Shown here: positions 50,536 to 58,987 of the stretch, piece after piece | Numbering within the stretch: position 1 is the stretch's first letter | Layout: each line of letters starts with the position of its first letter | From: Actinoplanes sp. NBRC 103695 | Lineage (GTDB): Bacteria > Actinomycetota > Actinomycetes > Mycobacteriales > Micromonosporaceae | Direction: 5' to 3' | DNA length: 64,000 bases | Assembly: GCF_030269485.1 (NCBI RefSeq) | Contig: NZ_BSTL01000003.1 | Span: forward strand, 310,001-374,000 | Notes under the pieces: model-generated | The model's input: the letters and a program-made list of their open reading frames with translations, nothing else | What the model was told of the DNA's origin: nothing | The model's database searches: none | Program-made: the position numbers and the translations under genes

Positions 50536-51762
50536 ATGTCAGAACCCACCGTCCTGATCGCCGGTGCCGGCCTCGGCGGACTCAGCCTCGCTCAGGCATT
50601 GCTCGGCCACGGCATTCCGGTGCAGCTCTTCGAGCGCGACGCCACCCCGTGGGATCGGCCCCAGGGCTACCGCTTGCACCTGGAAGCCGACGCGCTCCAC
50701 GCCCTGCGAGAGGTGCTGCCGCCCGAGCGCCACGCCCTGTTTCGGGCCACCGCCATGCGGACGACCGCCTTCACCACGATCCTGAACACGTCCCTCGAGG
50801 TCGTCAAGCAGATCCCGACCGATGATGGTCAGGACGCGGAGCACTGGCCGCAGTACGTCAGCGACGAGAACGTGCACTGCAACGTCGACCGCGCCACACT
50901 GCGGGAGATCCTGCTCGACGGTCTCGAGGAGCACATCCACTTCGGCAGGCAGGTCGCGTCGTACGAGTCCACTGCCGACGGCGTGACGGTTGCTTTCGCG
51001 GACGGGACGACCGCCCACGGCACCATCCTGGTCGGCGCTGACGGCATCCGCTCCGCCGTACGCGCTCAGCGTGCCCCGAACCTGCGGACCATGGACGCCG
51101 GGGTGCAGGCGATCTACGGCCGTATCCCCTGGGAGGCCGCCGTGGCGGTGTTGCCCGACGCGGTGCTGCAGGACATCTTCGCGATCGGCATGGACAACCG
51201 GAAGGTGTTTCTCGGCCTGGGCGCCGTCGACTTTCCCACCGAGCCGTCTGCCGCGGCCCGCGGGGCCGGCCGGCCCTGCCTGCTCGAGCCGCGCGGTAGA
51301 TACGCCGTGTGCATCGTCGGCGGCCGTCACGAGCATTTTCCGCACAGCCACGACGAACTGCGAGCCATGCCGCCGGCTCGGCTGCAGGACGTGGCCCTGT
51401 CGGTGCTCACGGATTGGCCCGAGCCGGCCCGGCACGCGCTCGCGGCCGCGGAGCCGGAGTCGTTCTTCAGCGTCGGGATGGACACCAGCGTGCCGGGTCA
51501 GCTGGAGCGGCACGGCACCGTGACCCTGCTGGGCGACGCCGTGCACGCGATGACGCCGACGCTGGGCCGGGGCGCCAACCTCGCCATGCGAGACGGTGCT
51601 CTGTTGTCGCGCCGGCTCAAGAGGGTCGCTGACGGCACGTCCACTGTCGCGGAGGCACTCGCCGCATACGAGGACGAGATGGTCGCGTACGGATTCGACG
51701 TCGTCCGTGAATCGGTTCGGATGGGTGAACAGCGTATGTCGCAGAATCCTCTCCCGCGCTGA
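50536..51762 (+). CDS. FAD-dependent monooxygenase (aromatic hydroxylase type)
   Basis: A 408-residue group A flavoprotein monooxygenase. It has the FAD-binding motif IAGAGLGGLSLA, the second motif VGADGIRSAVR, and the third GDAVHAMTPTLGRGAN. Members hydroxylate or inactivate aromatic compounds and drugs with NAD(P)H. I chose the ATG at 50536, with GAAGGGA 6 nt upstream; an in-frame ATG 60 bp earlier lacks a site. It stands alone with a strong hairpin after it. Substrate unknown; there is no clear link to the macrolide genes, which lie more than 10 kb away. Confidence 0.85.
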   Translation: MSEPTVLIAGAGLGGLSLAQALLGHGIPVQLFERDATPWDRPQGYRLHLEADALHALREVLPPERHALFRATAMRTTAFTTILNTSLEVVKQIPTDDGQDAEHWPQYVSDENVHCNVDRATLREILLDGLEEHIHFGRQVASYESTADGVTVAFADGTTAHGTILVGADGIRSAVRAQRAPNLRTMDAGVQAIYGRIPWEAAVAVLPDAVLQDIFAIGMDNRKVFLGLGAVDFPTEPSAAARGAGRPCLLEPRGRYAVCIVGGRHEHFPHSHDELRAMPPARLQDVALSVLTDWPEPARHALAAAEPESFFSVGMDTSVPGQLERHGTVTLLGDAVHAMTPTLGRGANLAMRDGALLSRRLKRVADGTSTVAEALAAYEDEMVAYGFDVVRESVRMGEQRMSQNPLPR

Positions 51763-51771
51763 CCGATGACG

Positions 51772-51805
51772 CGGTCGCCCCGGCCGTTCGCGACCGGGGC
51801 AACCG
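51772..51805. terminator. Hairpin between convergent monooxygenase and permease-like genes
   Basis: CGGT-c-GCCCCGG (51772-51783) pairs with CCGGGGC-a-ACCG (51794-51805), eleven pairs with one mismatch around a 10-nt loop, in a 61-bp convergent gap. Confidence 0.6.
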
Positions 51806-51823
51806 TGCCGGAATCTGTCGCCT

Positions 51824-52852
51824 CTACCAGCCGGCGGTCTCCTCGGCCCGGCGTAGCTCGCGGCTGGCCGGCTGGGCCGCCAGGAACAGAGACAGCACGG
51901 CGAACGCGCCGCCGGCCACGAACAGCAGCGACGGTGTCGGCCGGTCGAGCAACTCCCACGGCTGCAGGCCGCCCGCCCGTGGCCGGCCGCGCAGGGACGA
52001 CGCGAGCAGCGCGGTCGCCGCCGGCACCGCGGCCAGGCAGAACAGCATGGCCAGACCGAACGGGAACGCGACCGCCAGTCGCGCCGGGTGGCCGGGCCGG
52101 CCCGTGCGGCGGCTCGCCCAGGCGAAGATCAGGAACGCGACCGTTGCGGCCGGCAAGCCACCGGCCGTGGCGCCGATCCAGACGCCGGCCGGGGTCGTGC
52201 GCTCGAATTCCGCCAATATCGAGGCGGCCGTGCCCGCACCGGCCGGGTCCACCGTCAGGGTCAGCACCAGGCCGTCGCGGTTCGCGCGGATGCGCGCCGG
52301 CGTCGAGGCTCGCACCGACCAGCCGGACGCCGCCAGCCGTGCGGACGTGTGACCGGTCAGTGCTGCCGGGTCGACGCCGGTCGGGATCCGGGCCTGCGCG
52401 ACCGCCGCCGTCGCCTGGTACCCGGCGCCCGTGCCGAACAGCAGGCCGTCGACGTCGTCCCAGCTCAGATCCGTTCCCAGAAGCTCGAACTCGGTCTCCG
52501 CCGGCGACGGCCCCGGGTCGTGGATCGTGGCGAAGGAGCGGCCGGGCAACGCGTCGGCCAGCACTGTCCGCATCCGGGCGGGTGGCGGCAGCGGGTCGGC
52601 GGTCCGCCAGCCTGCCAGCGAGCCGAAGGCCGCGCCGAACAGGCCCGTCATCGCCGTGACGAGCACCGCCCAGGCGACCACCGTGCGGCTCGTGGGCCGG
52701 CCGAGCCGGGTGCGGAAACCGTGCGCGACCAGGTTCGCGGTCTCGCGTACGGTCGGGCGGCGGGCCTCGGCGATCAGTGGTTCCAACAGCTCGGCGCCGT
52801 GCTCGCGGCGGTAGTCGCGCGGGTAGGCGGCCAGCAGCCAGGCGTACGCCAT
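51824..52852 (-). CDS. PadR-linked membrane protein of unknown function
   Basis: A 342-residue protein. The N-terminus YAWLLAAYPRDYRREHGAELL matches actinobacterial membrane proteins that are regularly encoded behind PadR regulators. One membrane span sits near residues 58-80. An extracytoplasmic stretch of about 140 residues follows, then about three spans (near 230-250, 265-290 and 315-335). It starts 1 nt after the PadR stop, so the two are one operon. Substrate or partner unknown. Confidence 0.75.
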   Translation of the reverse strand: MAYAWLLAAYPRDYRREHGAELLEPLIAEARRPTVRETANLVAHGFRTRLGRPTSRTVVAWAVLVTAMTGLFGAAFGSLAGWRTADPLPPPARMRTVLADALPGRSFATIHDPGPSPAETEFELLGTDLSWDDVDGLLFGTGAGYQATAAVAQARIPTGVDPAALTGHTSARLAASGWSVRASTPARIRANRDGLVLTLTVDPAGAGTAASILAEFERTTPAGVWIGATAGGLPAATVAFLIFAWASRRTGRPGHPARLAVAFPFGLAMLFCLAAVPAATALLASSLRGRPRAGGLQPWELLDRPTPSLLFVAGGAFAVLSLFLAAQPASRELRRAEETAGW

Positions 52853-52853
52853 C

Positions 52854-53186
52854 TCAGGCCACCCCCGGCCGGAGCGCGCCGCCGAGCCTGGCCTCCGCCG
52901 CGGTCGCGAGCTGGCGCAGGCGGGCGGTCTCGGCCCGCAGCGCGTCGCGCCCGGCCCCGGTGAGCCGGAAATAGCGACGACCGCGGCCGTCGACCAGTTC
53001 CTCGTGATCGAGCACGACGAGGCCCTCGGCGGTGAGCCGCTCCAGCGCCGTGTAGAGCGTGCCGGTCAGCAGCCTGACCCGGCCATCGGACAGCTCACGG
53101 ACCACCTGGATCACCCCGTACCCGTGTCGGGGGCCCTCGGCCAGCGCGGTCAGGATGAGGAACGTGGGTTCCCGCATGGCCTTCAT
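52854..53186 (-). CDS. PadR-family transcriptional regulator
   Basis: A 110-residue regulator with the family opening REPTFLILTALAEGPRHGYG, then the winged helix LLTGTLYTALERLTAEGLV and the wing DGRGRRYFRLT. PadR proteins usually repress their own operon and a linked membrane protein, here the gene 1 nt downstream. The ATG at 53186 lies about 8 nt past a good -10 box, so the transcript is probably leaderless; an ATG three codons inside is the alternative. An inverted repeat inside the promoter is the likely operator. Confidence 0.88.
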   Translation of the reverse strand: MKAMREPTFLILTALAEGPRHGYGVIQVVRELSDGRVRLLTGTLYTALERLTAEGLVVLDHEELVDGRGRRYFRLTGAGRDALRAETARLRQLATAAEARLGGALRPGVA

Positions 53187-53194
53187 GACCCGGA

Positions 53195-53224
53195 AGTATA
53201 GGTAAATGATCAACCTATGGTCAA
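53195..53224 (-). promoter_or_regulatory. Promoter and probable operator of the PadR operon
   Basis: Read leftward: TTGACC (53224-53219), an 18-bp spacer, TATACT (53200-53195), a near-consensus housekeeping promoter. In the spacer and -10 box, ATAGGT and ACCTAT form an inverted repeat (53198-53218), well placed for repression. The -35 box overlaps the stop codon of the upstream membrane gene. Confidence 0.65.
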
Positions 53225-53835
53225 CCGTGGAGCACGGTCGGGAACAGCGGTGCGTACGCGCTCTGGGCATTGCCGATGACCATCACCATCAGCAGCGGGC
53301 AGGCACCGGCCGACAGGACGCCGCCGCCCAGCGTCAGCCGGCGGCCGCGTCCACGGACCGTTTCGCCGGTGGCCGCCTGACGGAGGAGCCTTCGCCAGAG
53401 AAGGACGGTCAGCGTCACGAAAGCCACCAGCAGAACGCTGCAGATGACGGCCTTGGGCAGCTGCCACGCGAGACGGTCGTCGATCGCCTGCTGGAGCGGC
53501 GGTGAGATCTGCGCGCTGCCCGCCCGCAGCCACGCCTCGCCGAGCGGGGAGAACGTCGTTCCGGCAAGCGTCCGCCGAGGGTTGGCGACACTGGTCACGT
53601 TCGCCCAGAAGACCACGGACATCACCAGGCCGAGGGCCAGGCTCACCACTGCGAACACGACGTAGGTGCGCCGCGCGAAGGTGCGGCGGGATGCCCGTCG
53701 GCCCCGCACCCACGAGAACACGGAGAAGAGCAGCAGAAGGAGGGTGAAAAGGCCGCCGACGACCAGGAGCGCGGCGTGATAGTTCCGATCCTCGGTCAGT
53801 AGCAGGTCGTAGGCCGGGCTTGTCGAGAATGGCAT
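53221..53835 (-). CDS. Hypothetical four-span membrane protein
   Basis: A 204-residue protein with hydrophobic segments near residues 20-42, 60-82, 127-148 and 175-195, separated by Arg-rich loops (VRGRRASRRTFARR and RRLLRQAATG). I do not recognise the family. The ATG at 53835 begins MPFSTSPAYDLLL and gives a compact membrane protein, but it lacks a convincing ribosome site; a start further upstream at about 53872 is possible. Its 3' end carries the -35 box of the PadR promoter. Confidence 0.6.
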   Translation of the reverse strand: MPFSTSPAYDLLLTEDRNYHAALLVVGGLFTLLLLLFSVFSWVRGRRASRRTFARRTYVVFAVVSLALGLVMSVVFWANVTSVANPRRTLAGTTFSPLGEAWLRAGSAQISPPLQQAIDDRLAWQLPKAVICSVLLVAFVTLTVLLWRRLLRQAATGETVRGRGRRLTLGGGVLSAGACPLLMVMVIGNAQSAYAPLFPTVLHG

Positions 53836-53966
53836 GGATCGACCGTAGGAAAGGGCGGGTCGAGTCGGCATCGGACCTCGGGCCGGTTTCTGCCAGGCAG
53901 ATCTCCCGCCCGCGGCCGATGGCGCGGCTCGCGCGACGAGACGCTGTCCCACGACTACGGCCGTCT

Positions 53967-53994
53967 GTCCATGCCGCACCTGTGCGGCATGGAC
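53967..53994. repeat. 28-bp inverted repeat in the divergent region before the LQRSAGN gene
   Basis: GTCCATGCCGCAC, two bases (CT), then GTGCGGCATGGAC: a perfect inverted repeat with 13-bp arms. It lies 69 bp upstream of the gene at 54063 and 132 bp upstream of the divergent gene at 53835. It could be an operator for a dimeric repressor or an RNA hairpin. No regulator gene is adjacent. Confidence 0.6.
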
Positions 53995-54062
53995 CCGGCC
54001 GCGCGCCGTCACTCATACTCCTCGATGGGAGCTGACGCCGGACGCAACCTCGGGGGGCCCGG

Positions 54063-55178
54063 ATGACGGCGATTCACGAAGACCGGGAAAGGCGCGCCGA
54101 CCTGCGTCGCACGGCGCCCGCCGCGGTGGATCGGAGCGACGCCCTCGCCGAACATGCCCCGGGCGCTCTGATCGGTCTGCAACGCTCCGCCGGCAATCGA
54201 GCCGTCACGACGATGCTCCGGGGCGCGGCGACCGCGCAGCGTGCCCCCGCCGCGCCTTCGACCGCCGGTCGGGTCGCCGCGATGAGCCCGACCGAACGGC
54301 TCGTCGAGGCGTTCCAGCGGGCGCCGATCGCCGCCGCGGTGCGGGAGCGGATCCTGTCCGTCCTGTCGCCCGAGGCGCTGGTGGCGGCGCTGCTGTCGTT
54401 CGCCGCCGTGTTCGCGATCTCCCAGTTGACCCCGGTCGGGTGGGCCGCCGACCTGGTCCTGGCGCTCAGCGTCGTGTTCGTGGGCGCCGGGCTCCTGCGC
54501 GCCGCCCAGCATCTGGTCGCCTTCGCCGGCGCCAGCTCCGCGACCTCCGAGGAGGAGCTCGACCAGGCCGGTCAGGAGTTCGCCGACGCGGTCGCCGAGA
54601 TCGGCGTCGACGCGGTTCTGCTGCTGCTCACCAGGAAGATCGGCCCGTCCGGCCCGTCCGGTGGCGCACCGCCGGCCGCCGGCCCGGTCGTGCTGATGGA
54701 GAAGGGCGGCACGCTCGCGGTAGTCGCCGTGAACACCGTGCCGGCCCAGGTCGCGGCCCAGGCCGGCATCGGGACCGGGGCGCTGATGTCGACCGCGTCG
54801 GGCGGCGGCGGGGGAGGGTCGGACAAGCCACCCGAGAAGGGTGAACAGACCGCCGCCGAGCGCGACTGGGAGAAGGCGGAGGCCGAGGCGGAGCGCCAGA
54901 GATCGGCGGCCGACCCGCCCAAGGACACCGAACACGGCCTGTTGCGGCAGCTGGAACGCGGCAAGCTCACCCCGGACGAGCTGGAACTCCTCAAGCAGGC
55001 CTTCCCACGCCGGCAACCGGACGGCGCGGTCGTGAAGATCCTCAACAAGGGCAAAGGCAGTTACACGGTGGTGGTGACCAACGCCAAGGAACAGAGCGTC
55101 ACGGTCATCCGCGAGAAGTCCAAGGTGGAGCTGCGCGGCCTGTCCCGCAACAACGGCTGGGATCCGCCGTACGACTGA
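54063..55178 (+). CDS. LQRSAGN-motif protein with hydrophobic centre and possible toxin-like C-terminus
   Basis: A 371-residue protein. The N-terminus is charged and holds LIGLQRSAGNRAV (about residues 37-49), the short motif found in actinobacterial proteins linked to extracellular contractile injection systems and DUF4157 proteins. Two hydrophobic helices follow (about 103-120 and 126-144), then a Gly-rich linker (SGGGGGGS near 240), a charged coiled segment (ERDWEKAEAEAERQR), and an 80-residue C-terminal domain with EHGLLRQLERGKLTPDEL and a beta-rich end (YTVVVTNAKEQSVTVI). This end vaguely recalls DUF4258/RelE-like (BECR) toxin folds. I infer an exported or injected effector, but no immunity gene or injection genes are nearby. 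The ATG has a GGGGGG site. Confidence 0.6.
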   Translation: MTAIHEDRERRADLRRTAPAAVDRSDALAEHAPGALIGLQRSAGNRAVTTMLRGAATAQRAPAAPSTAGRVAAMSPTERLVEAFQRAPIAAAVRERILSVLSPEALVAALLSFAAVFAISQLTPVGWAADLVLALSVVFVGAGLLRAAQHLVAFAGASSATSEEELDQAGQEFADAVAEIGVDAVLLLLTRKIGPSGPSGGAPPAAGPVVLMEKGGTLAVVAVNTVPAQVAAQAGIGTGALMSTASGGGGGGSDKPPEKGEQTAAERDWEKAEAEAERQRSAADPPKDTEHGLLRQLERGKLTPDELELLKQAFPRRQPDGAVVKILNKGKGSYTVVVTNAKEQSVTVIREKSKVELRGLSRNNGWDPPYD

Positions 55179-55271
55179 CGAGCAGGTGTGGACGGTCGTG
55201 GGTCCGGTGGCGGTCACCGTCAGCTCTTCCCGGCGGTCGAGGAGCCACAGCCGCACCTGTGCGCCTCGGCG

Positions 55272-56513
55272 TCAGCTCCACGGCTCTTCGGCGGCCAGGT
55301 AGGGCTTGTCCGGTAGCGCCTTTCCGGTGAGGAAGGCGACAGCGGCGGCGCCGGTCTCGTCCGGCCTGTCGGCGAGGACGGTGTGCCCGGCACCGTCGAT
55401 GGTCTGCATCACGGCCCTCGGGAAGGTGTCCCGGTAATCGCGGGTCACTTCCCAGTCGAGGTAGTCACACTGGGCGCGCAGCACCAGCAGCGGCGTTTCG
55501 TCGTGGCGCAGCTTGGGGCGGGGGTCGGCCGTCTTCGCCGCGGATCTGAGCGTGGCGATGTTGGCCCAGAGGCCGTAACCGGCCGGCCGGGCGTGGACCT
55601 CGGCCGCCGCGCCGCAGCCGGAGCTCATGTTGAGGCTGCCCACGAACTGCTGATAGAGCGCGTCCGCGGTGCGGTCGGACATCAGTGTGGCGGCGGCGCG
55701 CAGCCCGCCCACCTGACCCAGGAAGAACGTCGCCGCGAAGCGCCGGTGAGCCGCCGGCTGACGGCTCTGGTCCTGGCCGCCCGGTGCCGGGCTGCCGTCG
55801 CCGAAGGAGTCGCCGGACATGGCGCCGGGGCTCGCCACGATCGCCTTCGCGACCTTGCCGGGATGGGCCGCGAGATATTCAGCGGTGAGCTGGCCGCCCC
55901 AGGAAGACCCGACGAGCACCATCGCCGGGACGGCCAGCTTCTGCCGGATGGCCTCGAGGTCGGCCACATGCCGGGCCACCGTGTACTCGCTCGTCTCCAG
56001 CCGGCTCGACCGGCCCGAACCGACCTGCTGATAGTCGTAGACGGCGAAGCCGGCGGCCACGAGGTGCGGGGCGAACTCGTCGTTGCCGGATGACGGCGCG
56101 CCGGGACCGCCATGGACCATGATCACCGGCTCGGGGTGCGTCACCTTGTCCGCCATCCGGACGTAGGCGATCCGTGAGCCGGTCGGCAGGTCCCAGTACC
56201 GCACGGCCGCCGAGCCGGGCATTGCCGTGCCGGTGATCGGAGCGCCGAACCAGGCCCAGGAGAGCCCGGCCGCCATCGCCAGGGACAGGCCGGCCCGGAC
56301 GCCGGCCCGGATACTCCCGCGACGCGCCCCGACCGTCGCGATCAGGGACGCGATCAGGGCAGCGGCGGCGTACGAAAGAATGGCATTTCCTGTCGCCCCG
56401 GCGGTGACGAGTAGCGCGGCGAAGAAGAACGGGACGGCGACGAGCACCGCCGCGGCCGCGAGGAATGCGCCGAGCAGTTTCCGGAATCGTCCCGGCGTTG
56501 TGGCGTCGATCAT
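55272..56513 (-). CDS. Membrane-anchored alpha/beta hydrolase (S33 proline iminopeptidase-like)
   Basis: A 413-residue protein. Three hydrophobic N-terminal segments (about residues 15-38, 45-60 and 70-90) precede an alpha/beta hydrolase fold. It has the oxyanion motif HGGPG, the nucleophile elbow GSSWGG, an acid in QCDYLDWE and the final GAGH histidine. The GGPG/GxSxGG pairing is typical of the S33 prolyl-aminopeptidase group, though substrates vary. The ATG at 56513 (MIDATTPGRFRK) is preferred over a start 12 codons upstream. It diverges from the MmpL gene across a gap with a 20-bp palindrome. Confidence 0.82.
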   Translation of the reverse strand: MIDATTPGRFRKLLGAFLAAAAVLVAVPFFFAALLVTAGATGNAILSYAAAALIASLIATVGARRGSIRAGVRAGLSLAMAAGLSWAWFGAPITGTAMPGSAAVRYWDLPTGSRIAYVRMADKVTHPEPVIMVHGGPGAPSSGNDEFAPHLVAAGFAVYDYQQVGSGRSSRLETSEYTVARHVADLEAIRQKLAVPAMVLVGSSWGGQLTAEYLAAHPGKVAKAIVASPGAMSGDSFGDGSPAPGGQDQSRQPAAHRRFAATFFLGQVGGLRAAATLMSDRTADALYQQFVGSLNMSSGCGAAAEVHARPAGYGLWANIATLRSAAKTADPRPKLRHDETPLLVLRAQCDYLDWEVTRDYRDTFPRAVMQTIDGAGHTVLADRPDETGAAAVAFLTGKALPDKPYLAAEEPWS

Positions 56514-56570
56514 GGATGCGACGCTACGGAGACGACCGTGTCCTGCCATCCGCCTGCGGTGCTGCCCGCG

Positions 56571-56590
56571 CGTGGTACCGCGGTACCACG
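56571..56590. promoter_or_regulatory. Perfect 20-bp palindrome between hydrolase and MmpL genes
   Basis: CGTGGTACCG followed directly by its exact reverse complement CGGTACCACG, in the 265-bp divergent region. It is 58 bp from the hydrolase start and 189 bp from the MmpL start. The symmetry suggests an operator for a dimeric repressor, which is not encoded next to it. Confidence 0.6.
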
Positions 56591-56778
56591 AGACTCCTCA
56601 GACGAGGCCGAGCCGAGGTATCCGGATGGCTGGGTGCCCGAGGGGCGGAACGCCGGGCCGCGTCGCGCACCTCGTACTGCGATCTTCGTATCCGGAGCCT
56701 GCGCCTGCACGACGACGCGGCCGTGGCCGGGCCGAGAGGCTGTGAGCAACGTTCACCACAGAAGTGGAGTGTCGCGTC

Positions 56779-58965
56779 ATGGCAGGCATGCTCAGTCGTC
56801 TCGGTCGCTTTTCCTATCGCCGGCGGTGGCTGGTGGTCGCGGTGTGGTTGCTCGCGCTCGGCGGGGCGGTGCTGCTCGCCACCGGGTCGGAAGGACCGGT
56901 CAACACCAGGGCGACGATGCCGGGAATCGAGTCGCAGCAGGCTTTCGACCTGATCGCGGAGCGGTTCCCCGGTGCCGCCGCCGACGGGGCTTCGGCGACC
57001 ATCGTGTTCGTCGCTCCGCCCGGCGAGGCGCTGACGTCCGCGGCGAACGCGCGGGCCGTCGACGCGGCGCTGGCGTCGGTTGCCGGCGGCACTCAGGTGT
57101 CGCGGGTCGTCCCGCCCTCGGCCGGCGGGAGCATCAGCGCCGACGGTTCGACCGGGTTCGCGTCGGTGTCGTACGGGGTGTCTTCGTCCGAGGTGACCGA
57201 GGAGTCACGCGCCGCGCTGGCCGGCGCGGTGGAACAGGCGCGCGGTGCCGGGCTGACGGCGGAGATGTCCGGCTCGGCGCTCAAGACCGGCACCAAGATG
57301 GGTGCCATGGAGCTCGCCGGGGTCGCGATCGCCGCGGTCGTGCTGCTGATGACCTTCGGGTCCATGGTGGCAGCGGGTCTGCCGCTCCTCACGGCGATCA
57401 TCGGGGTGGCCGTCTCGTTCCTCGGCGTCTGGGCGGTGGCCGGCCCGCTGAACATGACCGTCACCAGCGGCATGCTCGCCCTGATGCTGGGGCTGGCGGT
57501 CGGTATCGACTACGCGATGTTCGTGGTGTCGCGTTTCCGGGAGGAGCGCCACGGCAACGATGATGCGGAGCGGGCGGCCGGTCGCGCGGTGGGGACGGCC
57601 GGCTCCGCGGTGGCCTTCGCCGGGACGACCGTGGTGATCGCGCTCGCCGGGCTGTCGGTGGTCGGCATTCCGTCGCTGGCGAAGATGGGTCTGGCCGCCG
57701 CGGGTGCGGTGGTGGTGGCCGTCCTGGTGGCGCTGACCCTGGTCCCGGCGTTGCTCGGCTTCGCGCCGAATCTGGTGCTCTCCCGGGCGCAGCGCCGCGG
57801 CGGTGACATCCCGGCCCGCCGTTCGGCGGCGGGTCCCTGGATGCGGTTGGTGCTGCGCCGCCCGCTGCTGATCACGCTGGCCGGTGTCGCGCTACTGGCC
57901 ACGATCGCCGTACCGGCCTTGTCCTTGCAGCTCGGCACGCGCGGGGATGCCTCGCTGCCGGTCACCGAGACCCAGAGACGCGCGTACGACCTGCGGGCGG
58001 CGGCGTTCGGTCCGGGGTTCAACGGTCCGCTGACGGTGGTGGTCGACGCGCGCGGCGTCGCCGACCCCGAGAGAGCGGTGGCGGCCGTGGCGGACAGCTT
58101 GCGGACGACCGGTGGCGTGGCGTCGGTGTCGAAGGCGACCTTCAACCAGCGGGGCGACACGGCGATCCTCACCGCCGTACCGTCGACCGGCCCGGCCGAC
58201 GAACGCACCGAGGATCTGGTGCGGAGGCTGCGGGCCGCGCGGCCGGGTGTGGAGGCCGCCGGTCACGTGACGTACGAGATCACCGGCACCACCGCGCTGG
58301 ACATCGACATGGCGCACAAGACGCGGTCGGCGCTCGTGCCGTACGTGGCGATCGTGATCGGTCTTGCCGTGCTCCTTCTGCTGGTGGTGTTCCGTTCGGT
58401 CTGGATCCCGGTCAAGGCGGCGCTCGGTTTCCTGCTGTCGCTGTTCGCCGCGCTCGGGGTGATCGTCGCGGTGTTCCAGTGGGGCTGGGCGGCAGATCTG
58501 CTCGGCGTCGAGCAGACCGGGCCGGTGATGAGCCTGATGCCGATCCTTCTGGTGGGCATCGTGTTCGGGCTGGCGATGGACTACGAGGTCTTCCTGGTGT
58601 CGCGGATGCGGGAGGCCCACGCGCACGGCAGGCCGGCTGACGACGCGATCGTCACCGGGTTCGAGCAGAGTTCGAAGGTGGTCGTCGCGGCCGCGGTGAT
58701 CATGATCGCGGTGTTCGGCGGGTTCGCGGCGGCCGACGAACCGTTGATCAAGATGGTGGGTCTCGCGCTCGCGTGTGCGGTCTTCTTCGACGCTTTCGTG
58801 GTGCGCCTGACGCTGGTGCCCGCGGTCCTGCACCTGCTCGGCGAGCGGGCCTGGTGGCTGCCGCGATGGCTCGACCGGATGGTGCCGCACGTCGACGTGG
58901 AGGGCGAGTCGACGGGCGAGCCGGAACCTGAGCCGGAGCCCGTTCCGGTGCTGATCGCGCGTTGA
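56779..58965 (+). CDS. MmpL-family RND transporter
   Basis: A 728-residue membrane transporter of the MMPL/RND superfamily. Layout: span 1 near residues 20-40; a soluble loop of about 140 residues; five spans (about 175-315, with GLAVGIDYAMFVVSRFREE); a linker with span 7 near 370; a second loop; then five more spans (about 515-680, with FGLAMDYEVFLVSRMREA). Both halves keep the Asp-Tyr pairs used in proton coupling. The family exports lipids or drugs. The ATG at 56779 follows GGAG; the in-frame GTG at 56764 is less likely. The histidine kinase follows 22 bp later, so transporter and two-component system may be co-transcribed. Confidence 0.9.
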   Translation: MAGMLSRLGRFSYRRRWLVVAVWLLALGGAVLLATGSEGPVNTRATMPGIESQQAFDLIAERFPGAAADGASATIVFVAPPGEALTSAANARAVDAALASVAGGTQVSRVVPPSAGGSISADGSTGFASVSYGVSSSEVTEESRAALAGAVEQARGAGLTAEMSGSALKTGTKMGAMELAGVAIAAVVLLMTFGSMVAAGLPLLTAIIGVAVSFLGVWAVAGPLNMTVTSGMLALMLGLAVGIDYAMFVVSRFREERHGNDDAERAAGRAVGTAGSAVAFAGTTVVIALAGLSVVGIPSLAKMGLAAAGAVVVAVLVALTLVPALLGFAPNLVLSRAQRRGGDIPARRSAAGPWMRLVLRRPLLITLAGVALLATIAVPALSLQLGTRGDASLPVTETQRRAYDLRAAAFGPGFNGPLTVVVDARGVADPERAVAAVADSLRTTGGVASVSKATFNQRGDTAILTAVPSTGPADERTEDLVRRLRAARPGVEAAGHVTYEITGTTALDIDMAHKTRSALVPYVAIVIGLAVLLLLVVFRSVWIPVKAALGFLLSLFAALGVIVAVFQWGWAADLLGVEQTGPVMSLMPILLVGIVFGLAMDYEVFLVSRMREAHAHGRPADDAIVTGFEQSSKVVVAAAVIMIAVFGGFAAADEPLIKMVGLALACAVFFDAFVVRLTLVPAVLHLLGERAWWLPRWLDRMVPHVDVEGESTGEPEPEPEPVPVLIAR

Positions 58966-58987
58966 TGAGCCAGGTAGTGTCGGCCCG

